Assembly (NCBI GenBank): GCA_004555765.1
Contig: SFHG01000074.1
Location: forward strand, 1-6,372
Direction: 5' to 3'
DNA from: Bacteroidales bacterium
GTDB lineage: Bacteria; Bacteroidota; Bacteroidia; Bacteroidales; Porphyromonadaceae
Length of the DNA: 6,372 bases
Positions 1-6,273 of the stretch are shown piece by piece; the first letter of the stretch is position 1; every line of letters starts with the position of its first letter. The notes below the pieces were generated by a model. That model had not been told where the DNA came from and did not search any database. It saw only the letters and a program-made list of their open reading frames with translations. Position numbers and translations under genes: made by a program.

Positions 1-669
1 GAGGAGATGTGGGGACAGCTCTCGAGGCGCATTATGGCCGACAGCGTCTCTGTCGCAAAGGCGATGACCGATCGGTTTCTTCTGAAAGAAATCGGTGTGC
101 CGGACACCACCATGGTCTATCGTCTCATCCCTAACACATACGAAGTCTACTGGACCATTGTACCCGAAGATTTGGTCAAAAAACTGGAAGAAGAATACCG
201 GGCGTTTTGGACCGAAGAACGCAGGTCAAAAGCCAAAGAACTCGGTCTCACTCCTTACGAAGTATCCATTCTGGCTTCCATCGTGGAGGAGGAAAGCGCT
301 ATGACAGACGAATACCCGTTGATTGCAGGACTCTATCTCAACCGTCTTCGTCTCGGCATACCCTTGCAAGCCGACCCTACGGTCAAATTTGCCCTGAAAG
401 ACTTCGGCCTTAAGCGAATACTCCGGGGACATCTCTCCGTGGACAGTCCCTACAACACTTATAGGTATAGGGGGCTTCCACCCGGTCCCATACGCATTCC
501 CTCTTTGCAGGCAATAGAAGGGGTACTTGGCGCACAAAAACACAAGTTCCTCTATATGGTTGCCAAGCCCGATTTCAGCGGCTACCACGATTTCTCCGAA
601 ACCCTCTCTGAACACGCGCTCAAGGCGGAGCGGTACAGGCAGGCGCTGAATGAGAGAGGGATAGAATAA
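1..669 (+). CDS. mltG: MltG/YceG-like endolytic murein transglycosylase, 5' end missing
   Basis: This is the C-terminal part (222 codons) of an MltG family enzyme. MltG is an inner-membrane lytic transglycosylase that cuts nascent peptidoglycan strands and so limits glycan chain length. The frame is open from base 1 (GAG GAG precedes the ATG at 7), and full-length members are well over 300 residues, so that ATG is probably internal and the N-terminal membrane anchor lies off the window. Counting from base 1, IPNTYEVYW is at about 43-51, the catalytic block SIVEEES at 93-99 (E96, bases 286-288, aligns with the catalytic Glu of E. coli YceG), LQADPT at 122-127, and the family signature SPYNTYRYRGLPPGP at 149-163. 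The TAA stop is at 667-669. Nothing looks broken. It converges on the NagB/PIG-L gene. The family assignment is very secure; the true start cannot be seen. Confidence 0.96.
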   Translation, partial: EEMWGQLSRRIMADSVSVAKAMTDRFLLKEIGVPDTTMVYRLIPNTYEVYWTIVPEDLVKKLEEEYRAFWTEERRSKAKELGLTPYEVSILASIVEEESAMTDEYPLIAGLYLNRLRLGIPLQADPTVKFALKDFGLKRILRGHLSVDSPYNTYRYRGLPPGPIRIPSLQAIEGVLGAQKHKFLYMVAKPDFSGYHDFSETLSEHALKAERYRQALNERGIE

Positions 670-756
670 GCCCGGAGACCGGACCTTCCGCCCTACCCCG
701 AGAAGAGTTGAAGCGAGGTGCTGGGCGCACCCTGTGCCTCCTTCGACCTCCGAGCT

Positions 757-836
757 GAGACCATTTGCAAAGTGCCTCAGATGCAAGTCCGAATCCCGAA
801 AGCAACGCAGCAGATGAGGTGCCATGCAAAAGTCTC
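757..836 (+). mobile_element. MITE-like hairpin element, degenerate copy 1
   Basis: This 80-bp imperfect inverted repeat begins GAGACCATTTGCA and ends TGCAAAAGTCTC. The arms (757-784 and 810-836) pair over roughly 27 positions with several mismatches. The central block CGAAAGCAACGCAG followed by CAGATGAGGT (797-820) recurs almost unchanged in the element at 5765-5857, with two bases (AG) missing here. The two loci are therefore copies of one mobile or amplified element, not independent hairpins. It has no coding capacity. The ends resemble terminal repeats that I recall from Porphyromonas IS/MITE families, which is memory and not a search. I see no convincing target-site duplication. The mismatched ends suggest an old, immobile copy. 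It lies between mltG and the convergent gene. Confidence 0.72.
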
Positions 837-840
837 GGGT

Positions 841-946
841 CGCAAGCCGATTTCGCACGGACATAGCGCACCTCGTAGTACGTACCTAGAAGAAAGGGAG
901 ACACGTACCAAAGATTTCTCTTTGGTACGTGTCCCGTTTGGTCTAT
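841..946 (-). repeat. Degenerate 23-nt tandem repeats (brick array), partly inverted
   Basis: Read on the minus strand, units begin at 909 (GGTACGTGTCTC), 886 (GGTACGTACTAC) and 863 (TGTCCGTGCGAA). They are exactly 23 nt apart, and their first 10-12 bases match the bricks at 5864-5955. A further unit starts on the plus strand at 924 (GGTACGTGTCCC), so the array flips orientation around 915-918. The tails of the units are poorly conserved. The fixed spacing and shared heads support a decayed minisatellite attached to the hairpin element at 757-836. No protein reading is supported. Confidence 0.6.
900..933. terminator. Perfect hairpin between convergent genes, possible bidirectional terminator
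   Basis: ACACGTACCAAAGA (901-914) and TCTTTGGTACGTGT (919-932) are perfectly complementary, and G900-C933 adds a fifteenth pair around a TTTC loop. The hairpin lies 230 bp after the mltG stop and about 30 bp after the end of the convergent gene. Either transcript would run into it. No clean T-tract follows directly on either strand; the nearest T-rich stretches are at about 942-952 (+) and the CTCCCTTTCTTCT tract (-). A terminator role is therefore an inference. The stem also reads as two 23-nt repeat units meeting head to head. Confidence 0.5.
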
Positions 947-963
947 CTTTTTGGTGTCAAACG

Positions 964-1782
964 TCAGGGGATCGGATAGTAGCGGACAAACGCCTCAATC
1001 GCCTCGTAAGAAGCCAGACCCAACTTGCGGTAAAGTTCCGCCGTGGCACGGTTGCGATCCTCGGAGCGTTGCCAGAATAGGCGCTCGTCGTCTCCGAGGA
1101 AAGGTGCGGCTTCCATCTGAGACTGATGTTTGAGGATGGAATTGCGTTTGAAACGCAGTTGCTCGGGACTCATCGGCACAGCCATTTCGATGTCCTCTAT
1201 GTCCCACTCGGCCCACGCTCCACGGTACATCCAGATCCGGCAGTCCTTCATCCACTCCTCATCTTTCAGCACATCAAGAGCCGCAAGCGCCGCGTTGAGC
1301 GCCACACGATGCGTCCCGTGCGGGTCTGCCAAGTCGCCTGCCACAAAGATTTGGTGAGGCTTTACGGCACGAAGCAGTTCGATCACCCGCTCCACGTCCT
1401 TTTCGGTCAGAGGACCTTTTTTGATTGCACCCGTTTCGTAAAACGGCAAATCCAAGAAGTGGATGTGGTCTTTTTTGACCCCGATGAAACGATCTGCCGT
1501 GCGGGCTTCCTCCCTCCGTATCGTACCTTTGAGGAAACGTGTCTCGGGGGTCTCGAGAGCGCCCTCTTCCTTTTCGTAAAGGAGATAGTCTCTGAGGACG
1601 TTCGCTTTCTTGTAAAGTTCGCTGCCTTCAGCGCCTTCGTGCTCGAGTACGTTGCGCAGGAAAGCAAGGTAACGGATCACTTCCTCATCCCCCACGGCGA
1701 TATTGCCGCTCGTCTCGTAAGCTACGTGTACGTCGTGCCCCTGTTCGACCAGACGATGGAAGGTTCCGCCCATAGAAATCAC
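964..1782 (-). CDS. C-terminal PIG-L/LmbE-like part downstream of the premature stop
   Basis: This is the rest of the interrupted gene. PIG-L/LmbE proteins are usually Zn-dependent N-deacetylases acting on GlcNAc-type groups (relatives are MshB, BshB and PIG-L). The preserved family segments include AYETSGNIAVGDEEVIRYL, RREEARTADRF, HFLDLPFYETGAI, VAGDLADPHGTHR and SILKHQSQMEAAPFLG. The first conventional start after the TAA is the GTG at 1780-1782, but it lies just after the FSPHPDDD metal motif (bases about 1783-1806). A protein made from there would lack its key ligands. Between 1959 and 1783 only a CTG could serve as a non-standard start. I therefore read this as a remnant or the readthrough portion of the full gene, not an independent gene. 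Confidence 0.35.
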   Translation of the reverse strand: MISMGGTFHRLVEQGHDVHVAYETSGNIAVGDEEVIRYLAFLRNVLEHEGAEGSELYKKANVLRDYLLYEKEEGALETPETRFLKGTIRREEARTADRFIGVKKDHIHFLDLPFYETGAIKKGPLTEKDVERVIELLRAVKPHQIFVAGDLADPHGTHRVALNAALAALDVLKDEEWMKDCRIWMYRGAWAEWDIEDIEMAVPMSPEQLRFKRNSILKHQSQMEAAPFLGDDERLFWQRSEDRNRATAELYRKLGLASYEAIEAFVRYYPIP

Positions 1783-1959
1783 ATCGTCATCGGGATGGGG
1801 GCTGAAGATGAGGACACGCTTCTTCTCGGGCAGAGCACGCTCCGGTCTCTGCGAATCGTCAGCATTGGGCTTGCCGCCGGGCCAGCCGGTGATAGTGTGT
1901 TGGATGTCGTTGAAGACTTTGATGTTGACCTCGTAAGCGGAGCCGTATTTCGTAAGGAG

Positions 1960-2949
1960 TTAACCGAGCTGATGATCGGAGTAATCTTGGTTGGTAAGGT
2001 TGAGGATCGGTTTCCCCACTTCGTGGCACAACCAAACGATGGCACGACGGATGAGTTTCGGGGTCCAATCGAGAGAAGTGACCTTCCAGGGGTGTTTGAT
2101 GCGGGTAAGTTCCTCGGCTGCATGAAGGTCGATGTAGAGCTTGATCCGGTCGTGAGAGCGGAGTAAAGAGGCCGGCACGGAGTTGGACTCGGGACCCTCG
2201 ACGACGGTTTTGATGATCTCTGCTTTCGCTTCCCCAAACGCAAGAAGGATGATCTTTTTGGCTCTCAAGACCTCACCGATACCGAGATTTACGGCCGTCC
2301 TCGGCACGTTTTCTTTCGTATTGAAGTGCTTGACAGACTCCGCAATTGAAGTGGCATCAAGGGCAGTCAGACGAAGACCGCGGACGGCAACCGACCCGGG
2401 GGCATTCAGCCCCACGGAAGCGCGACGCCCGACCCCGAGGATGATGGTATCTATGCCACCCAGCTTTTGCAAACTGTCGTAGTACGCTTCCCAGCTCCGT
2501 TCGATTTCGTCCTTAGGCACATCCACATCAAAAGCGTGGACGTTCGCTTCCGGAATGTCGACCCGGTCGAGCAACTCTTCGCGGAGATGCCCGAGCACCC
2601 CGTCATTGGAATTGCGAAGGGGGTAAAACTCGTACATCGGGAAGACGTGGACGTTGCGAAACGAGACCTTCCCTTCCTTATGGAGCATAACGAGTGCTTT
2701 AAGAACTGGATCGGGGCTCTCTCCGCCGGACACCACGAGCGTGAAAGGTCGGTTCGACTTCGCGCACTCGTTGATGTCGTCGGCTATGCTCTGTGCGACG
2801 ACAGAAGCAACTTCCTCATCGGAAGGATAGATGTTGGTGTTGACCTTTTCGTAGGCGGTAAGCATCGTCTTTTCGTAGGCATTGCCCGGACGATAAAGCC
2901 GTTCTTCTACCTGATCCAAAACGATCTGCGAGCTAAGATTTAGTCTCAT
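1960..2949 (-). CDS. N-terminal NagB-like (SIS/NagB-RpiA fold) part, 329 aa as sequenced
   Basis: This is the polypeptide that would be made if the TAA at 1960-1962 is real. It contains nearly all of the NagB-like domain: phosphate-binding-loop region VSGGESPDP (73-81), FPMYEFYPL (103-111), LGVGRRASVGLNAPGS (171-186) and VEGPESNSVPAS (250-261), plus a C-terminal extension ending DHQLG. Against E. coli NagB (D72, D141, H143, E148), FNMDEY reads FPMYEF, VDGH reads RRAS and the NEP Glu reads NAP, so all four catalytic positions are changed. I recall related long-form proteins as also having MYE and lacking the Asp-Gly-His motif, so part of this divergence is a family trait. The fold could still bind a sugar phosphate. 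Whether the truncated product is stable is unknown. Confidence 0.6.
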   Translation of the reverse strand: MRLNLSSQIVLDQVEERLYRPGNAYEKTMLTAYEKVNTNIYPSDEEVASVVAQSIADDINECAKSNRPFTLVVSGGESPDPVLKALVMLHKEGKVSFRNVHVFPMYEFYPLRNSNDGVLGHLREELLDRVDIPEANVHAFDVDVPKDEIERSWEAYYDSLQKLGGIDTIILGVGRRASVGLNAPGSVAVRGLRLTALDATSIAESVKHFNTKENVPRTAVNLGIGEVLRAKKIILLAFGEAKAEIIKTVVEGPESNSVPASLLRSHDRIKLYIDLHAAEELTRIKHPWKVTSLDWTPKLIRRAIVWLCHEVGKPILNLTNQDYSDHQLG

Positions 2950-3012
2950 GTGAGTATGATGTCTTAGGATAAGCTGTAAATAAATAAAATTCGGATTTGA
3001 ACCGCTCCCCGC

Positions 3013-5589
3013 TCAGAATAAAGGCTCCCAGTGAATGTATGCGAAGTCCATTCCGTAGGGAAGGATGGGATGCGTGGGAGTGATGCGTACGGCCACTTTT
3101 TGGGAGCCGGGGTTATCCACGTCGTGCTCCATCTGGTAGGTGCGCCTTGAGCCTTCTTGGGCTACGAGGCGGAGCGGTAGCTTCGCCACAAAAGAGAGAA
3201 TGTGTTTCATAGGATCTTCTTCGGCAATAACGAGATCGACATTCAGATCACAATCCAGGTCATGCATGTCCAAGACCACCTTCATCCCGAACTTATATCC
3301 GATCGGGAAATAGGTCATCTGAGATCCCTCGCTCGTTACGTCCACTTCGAGAACCTCGAGCGAACGCCAATGTTGCACCACTGCGCGTTTCCACGCCACG
3401 ATCTCTTTCACTTTCGCGTTGTCGCCAGCGTGAAGCATCTTGAAGTGCTCTGCGATAGGTCGATAGAAGCGCACTATGTAATCGTCTATCATCCGCCTCA
3501 TGGTAAAGTGAGGCAAAATCTTGCTCATAGAGGTCTTGATTGCCTTGATCCACCCCTCAGAGTAGGTCTTGCCGTCTTTGCGGTCGTAGTAGAGCGGGAT
3601 GATTTCGTCCTCGAGTGTACGGTAGATCGTGGCTGCATCCAACTGATCCTGGAGACTTTGATCGTCAAAAGAACGTTTGTCCGTAATCGCCCAGCCACCG
3701 CCTTCCACATATCCTTCATACCACCACCCGTCGAGAACCGAGTAATTGAGGACGCCATTCATCAGTGCCTTCATACCGGAAGTACCGGATGCTTCAAGGG
3801 GGCGTGTCGGTGTATTGAGCCACACGTCCACGCCGGCTATGAGGGACTGAGCCACCTTGATATCGTAGTTTTCGATAAAAAGTATCTTCCCGCGAAACTC
3901 CGGTCTCTTGGAGATTTCGATGATGCGTTTGATGAGTCCCTGTCCGCCACCATCGGCAGGGTGCGCCTTGCCGGTGAATATAAATTGTACCGGGTAGTCG
4001 GGATTATTGACGATGGCACTCAGCTTCTCGAGGTCTGTGAAGAGGAGGTGCGCCCGTTTGTAGGTCGCAAACCGGCGTCCGAACCCCACGAGGAGCGCGT
4101 TGGGGTTGAAGTCGTCTATGATTTTGACCAAGTGGGTCGGATCCGCGTTGGGCGTAGTAAGACTGGCGAGGTATCTTTTCTTAAAGAAATCGAAGAGATT
4201 CTGCTTCATCTTCAATCTCATCTCCCATACCTCTTCGTCGGGTACTTCCATAATCCGATCCCAGACCTTTTCGTCGGACTGTTCCTCCCAGATATTGTCG
4301 GAGATGTATTTCTTCACGAAGTCCCCCCACTCGGGTCTCTGCCAAGAAGGGGCATGCACACCGTTGGTGACGTAGCCCACGTGCAGCTCCTCCGGAAGGT
4401 AGCCTTTCCAGACGGGTGCGAACATTCGTTGGCTCACGTGACCGTGAAGCTTGGAGACCCCGTTTGCACCCTGGCAGGTATTAAGCGCGAAGACGCTCAT
4501 AGAGAACTTGTCGTGTGAGCCCGGGTTTTCGCGTCCAAGGTCGATAAGCTCCTGGAAAGAAATACCGAGACGCCCTGCGAAGTGCGCCAAGTACTTGCCG
4601 AAAAGCCCCTCATCAAAGTAGTCGTGTCCCGCCGGCACAGGGGTGTGGACGGTATAGAGGGCAGACGAACGGACGAGCTCCAAAGCGGAGTCAAAGTCCA
4701 TACCTTTGCCCTCGACGAGATCGGCAAGGCGCTGCAAGTTCATAAGTGCGGCATGACCTTCGTTGGCGTGGTAGATGTCCGCTTTGATGCCCAGCTTATT
4801 GAGCATCAAGACCCCGCCGATGCCGAGGAGATACTCCTGTTTCATACGGTTTTCCCAGTCTCCGCCATACAATTGATGGGTAATGGAGCGGTCAAACTCG
4901 CTATTCTGATCGATGTCGGTGTCCAGCAGATACAGAGGTACACGTCCCACATCTGCCCGCCAGATATTGCTGTAAACCACGTGGTCGGAAAAAGGAACCT
5001 CCAGAATCATCGGAGTTCCGTCCTCGTTCATCAGCTGTGTAAGGGGCAGTTTCTTGAACTGCTGTGCCTCATACTTCGCGATTTGCTGACCGTCGTTCGT
5101 GATTTTTTGGTCAAAGTACCCATAGCGATACAGGAAGCCCACCCCGGTCATATTGACCCTTGAGTCGCTCGCTTCCTTGATGTAGTCACCGGCCAAGATA
5201 CCGAGACCGCCGGAGTAAATCTTCAAGACGTTGGTGATACCGTACTCCATACAGAAATAAGCCACGCTCGGCACATCCTCGCGTACCGGTCGATCCATGT
5301 AGGTTCTAAACGTGGCATAGACAGAATCCAAACGCTTCAAGAACGCTTGATCCTGCGTCATCTCGGAAATCTGCACCTGGGTCAGCGAGGCCACGACCTC
5401 GATGGGGTTTCCGAAAGAGCTGTTCCAAACCTCCTTATTCAGATCCTCAAAAAGCAAAGATGCGTCCCGGTTCCAAACCCACCAGAGATTTTTGGAGAGC
5501 TCATCCAACTTGGACAGAGCTTCGGGGAGCTTGGAGTAGGTGTAGACATCACGCCAAGCAGGCGAGTTAGAGCTTTTACTATTCAGCAT
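3013..5589 (-). CDS. glgP: Alpha-glucan (glycogen) phosphorylase, GT35
   Basis: This 858-aa intact enzyme performs PLP-dependent phosphorolysis of alpha-1,4-glucan, releasing glucose-1-phosphate; it acts in the cytoplasm. It belongs to the form with an N-terminal DUF3417-type domain (about 15-130: LPEALSKLDELSKNLWWVWN at 21-40). Landmarks in order are YSGGLGILAGDYIKEASD (about 125-142), HANEGHAAL (274-282), VHTPVPAGHDYFDEG (314-328), VTNGVHAPSW (407-416), FGRRFATYKR (503-512), FTGKAHPADGGGQG (538-551), and the PLP site EASGTSGMKALMNG, with the Schiff-base lysine expected at K607. The tail beyond about 720 forms the C-terminal extension of this type. ATG 5589 is chosen because it gives the expected N-terminus and lies about 70 bp downstream of a strong promoter; there is no clear Shine-Dalgarno. 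The stop is TGA (3013-3015). It probably heads a transcript continuing into the NagB/PIG-L gene. No missing key residue was seen. Confidence 0.97.
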   Translation of the reverse strand: MLNSKSSNSPAWRDVYTYSKLPEALSKLDELSKNLWWVWNRDASLLFEDLNKEVWNSSFGNPIEVVASLTQVQISEMTQDQAFLKRLDSVYATFRTYMDRPVREDVPSVAYFCMEYGITNVLKIYSGGLGILAGDYIKEASDSRVNMTGVGFLYRYGYFDQKITNDGQQIAKYEAQQFKKLPLTQLMNEDGTPMILEVPFSDHVVYSNIWRADVGRVPLYLLDTDIDQNSEFDRSITHQLYGGDWENRMKQEYLLGIGGVLMLNKLGIKADIYHANEGHAALMNLQRLADLVEGKGMDFDSALELVRSSALYTVHTPVPAGHDYFDEGLFGKYLAHFAGRLGISFQELIDLGRENPGSHDKFSMSVFALNTCQGANGVSKLHGHVSQRMFAPVWKGYLPEELHVGYVTNGVHAPSWQRPEWGDFVKKYISDNIWEEQSDEKVWDRIMEVPDEEVWEMRLKMKQNLFDFFKKRYLASLTTPNADPTHLVKIIDDFNPNALLVGFGRRFATYKRAHLLFTDLEKLSAIVNNPDYPVQFIFTGKAHPADGGGQGLIKRIIEISKRPEFRGKILFIENYDIKVAQSLIAGVDVWLNTPTRPLEASGTSGMKALMNGVLNYSVLDGWWYEGYVEGGGWAITDKRSFDDQSLQDQLDAATIYRTLEDEIIPLYYDRKDGKTYSEGWIKAIKTSMSKILPHFTMRRMIDDYIVRFYRPIAEHFKMLHAGDNAKVKEIVAWKRAVVQHWRSLEVLEVDVTSEGSQMTYFPIGYKFGMKVVLDMHDLDCDLNVDLVIAEEDPMKHILSFVAKLPLRLVAQEGSRRTYQMEHDVDNPGSQKVAVRITPTHPILPYGMDFAYIHWEPLF

Positions 5590-5662
5590 ATATTCTAAAA
5601 GCGATGGCTTTATATGTGTTTCTCGGGGAAAAATCCCGTCGTAAATGTTCCTATTTGAGTAG

Positions 5663-5694
5663 CAAATTTAACTATTTCCGTATTACCGCCCAAA
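5663..5694 (-). promoter_or_regulatory. Bacteroidota sigma-ABfr-type promoter for glgP
   Basis: On the minus strand, TTTG (5694-5691) is followed by 20 nt and then TAAATTTG (5670-5663). This matches the Bacteroidota -33 TTTG / -7 TAnnTTTG consensus with normal spacing. The predicted start lies near 5656, giving an untranslated leader of roughly 65 nt before the glgP ATG at 5589. The leader holds a small CGGG...CCCG stem around a T-rich loop (about 5624-5639), which is too weak to call a regulator. Confidence 0.75.
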
Positions 5695-5764
5695 TCGTCC
5701 CGACCGGGAGTGACAAAAACATCGGGCATCGACACCTCGGGAAATGAGACCCATATAAGAAGGC

Positions 5765-5857
5765 TTGAGACCTTTGCAGAATATCTCATATGCCGGGGTC
5801 AGAGTCCAAGACACGAAAGCAACGCAGAGCAGATGAGGTACGCTGCAAAGGTCTCAA
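5765..5857 (+). mobile_element. MITE-like hairpin element, copy 2, with perfect 15-bp terminal inverted repeats
   Basis: TTGAGACCTTTGCAG (5765-5779) and CTGCAAAGGTCTCAA (5843-5857) are exact reverse complements. The pairing continues imperfectly inward (ATATCTCATATGC against GCAGATGAGGTAC). The interior carries CGAAAGCAACGCAG and AGCAGATGAGGT, shared with the copy at 757-836, in the same orientation. At 93 bp it has no coding capacity. Four 23-nt bricks follow after a short AAATTTT spacer. This combination resembles the BrickBuilt MITEs described in Porphyromonas gingivalis, an attribution from memory that needs a database comparison. The perfect ends suggest a younger copy than the one near mltG. 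No target-site duplication is evident. Confidence 0.8.
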
Positions 5858-5863
5858 AATTTT

Positions 5864-5955
5864 GGTCTGTATCTCGTCACATCCCGGGTCCGTATCTCAC
5901 GGAAACTTTGGTACGTGTCCGGACAAATCCCCGGTCTGTACCTCCTCACATTCCC
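5864..5955 (+). repeat. Four 23-nt tandem repeat units (minisatellite bricks)
   Basis: Units begin at 5864 (GGTCTGTATCTC), 5887 (GGTCCGTATCTC), 5910 (GGTACGTGTCCG) and 5933 (GGTCTGTACCTC), exactly 23 nt apart. Units 1 and 4 also share tails (TCACATCCC and TCACATTCCC). Units 2 and 3 have diverged tails. CTTTGGTACGTGTCC (5906-5920) is identical to 920-934 near mltG. The rest of the gap, about 5956-6048, shows no gene or further repeat that I can support. Confidence 0.75.
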
Positions 5956-6053
5956 CGCCCGGGCAGACAAAGATGGATAAGGGGGACATAGGTGACCACA
6001 GGCAATAAGATCGTCCAAAGGCCAAGAGAAAGAAAAAATATCGGCGCATTTGC

Positions 6054-6083
6054 TTGCGGAACTGAAAAGTTTTCGTACCTTTG
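6054..6083 (+). promoter_or_regulatory. Bacteroidota promoter for the tRNA-Met gene
   Basis: TACCTTTG at 6076-6083 fits the -7 TAnnTTTG element. A TTG at 6054-6056 sits 19 nt upstream (a TTTG at 6049-6052 is an alternative, 23 nt away). Transcription would begin near 6090, about 30 nt before the mature tRNA 5' end. The -7 element is strong and correctly placed; the -33 assignment is less certain. Confidence 0.65.
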
Positions 6084-6120
6084 CACTCACAAACGCCAAA
6101 AGTGCGGAAACAACAGGAAT

Positions 6121-6194
6121 GGCGAGATAGCTCAGCTGGTTAGAGCGTATGATTCATAATCATAAGGTCGAGGGATCGTGCCCCTCTCTCGCTA
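6121..6194 (+). tRNA. tRNA-Met (anticodon CAU), elongator type
   Basis: The cloverleaf is complete. The acceptor GGCGAGA pairs with TCTCGCT, with a terminal G1-U72 wobble. The D stem is GCTC/GAGC with GG in the loop, the anticodon stem is TATGA/TCATA with loop TTCATAA (CAU at 6154-6156), the variable loop is AGGTC, the T stem is GAGGG/CCCTC and the discriminator is A6194. CCA is not encoded. The anticodon stem lacks the three G-C pairs of initiator tRNA and position 1 pairs with 72, so it is not the initiator. A lysidine-modified tRNA-Ile2 (also CAU) is less likely but not excluded. The T loop reads ATCGTGC, with A54 and U58 in place of the usual T54 and A58. Confidence 0.95.
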
Positions 6195-6204
6195 CAGAAA
6201 GCGG

Positions 6205-6252
6205 AAAGAACAGGTAGAGAGTGTACTCTTTGCCTGTTCTTTTTGTTTTTTC
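6205..6252 (+). terminator. Rho-independent terminator of the tRNA-Met transcript
   Basis: AAAGAACAGG (6205-6214) pairs with CCTGTTCTTT (6233-6242), and the enclosed segment can form an inner AGAGT/ACTCT stem. A T-rich tract (TTGTTTTTT) follows. It begins 10 nt after the tRNA end, as expected for a single-gene tRNA transcript. Confidence 0.9.
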
Positions 6253-6273
6253 CATCTGCAACAGAGTCGCAAA

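Larger units (their letters stand above)
964..2949 (-). pseudogene. nagB: NagB-like + PIG-L deacetylase-like two-domain gene, interrupted by an in-frame TAA
   Basis: This is a continuous 661-codon frame from ATG (2949) to TGA (964-966), broken only by TAA at 1960-1962 (codon 330). It matches in length and order the long Bacteroidales protein usually annotated as glucosamine-6-phosphate deaminase. The NagB-fold domain covers about residues 35-300. A linker at about 330-375 includes GSAYEVNIKVFNDIQHTITG. The PIG-L/LmbE domain has FSPHPDDD at 382-389 and DPHGTHR at 542-548, both expected metal-site motifs. Residues on both sides of the stop match what I recall of the family, where the stop position holds Glu, so one GAA-to-TAA change explains it. 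The symbol follows common family annotation; deaminase activity is doubtful because canonical NagB catalytic residues are absent. The gene is 63 bp downstream of glgP with no obvious promoter or Shine-Dalgarno, so co-transcription is likely. A sequencing error cannot be excluded. Confidence 0.85.

Noticed and set aside
1960..1962. Stop-codon reassignment or selenocysteine-type recoding at this TAA
   Set aside because: mltG ends with TAA at a sensible position, glgP has no internal TAA, and TAA is not a selenocysteine codon.
1126..2166. A 346-codon open frame on the plus strand opposite the NagB/PIG-L gene
   Set aside because: It is the complement of well-conserved PIG-L and NagB-like coding sequence; no domain or ribosome site supports it.
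1779..2243. A frameshift as the cause of the broken NagB/PIG-L gene
   Set aside because: The parts before and after the stop are in the same frame and align residue by residue; only the TAA codon differs, so a substitution and not an indel is needed.
2950..3012. A separate promoter or terminator between glgP and the NagB/PIG-L gene
   Set aside because: The 63-bp spacer is A/T-rich but has no TAnnTTTG element with a partner, and only a 3-bp stem (CGG...CCG) precedes the T-rich stretch, too weak to call.
3202..4518. A long open frame (438 codons) on the plus strand opposite glgP
   Set aside because: It is antisense to conserved glycogen phosphorylase codons, has no recognisable protein family, and such frames arise from codon bias on the opposite strand.
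5864..5955. CRISPR array
   Set aside because: The units are contiguous 23-nt repeats with decaying tails and no constant repeat separated by unique spacers; no cas gene is present.
5710..6008. Small plus-strand open frames in the gap before the tRNA
   Set aside because: They run through the hairpin element and 23-nt repeats, show no family resemblance, and lack a convincing start context.
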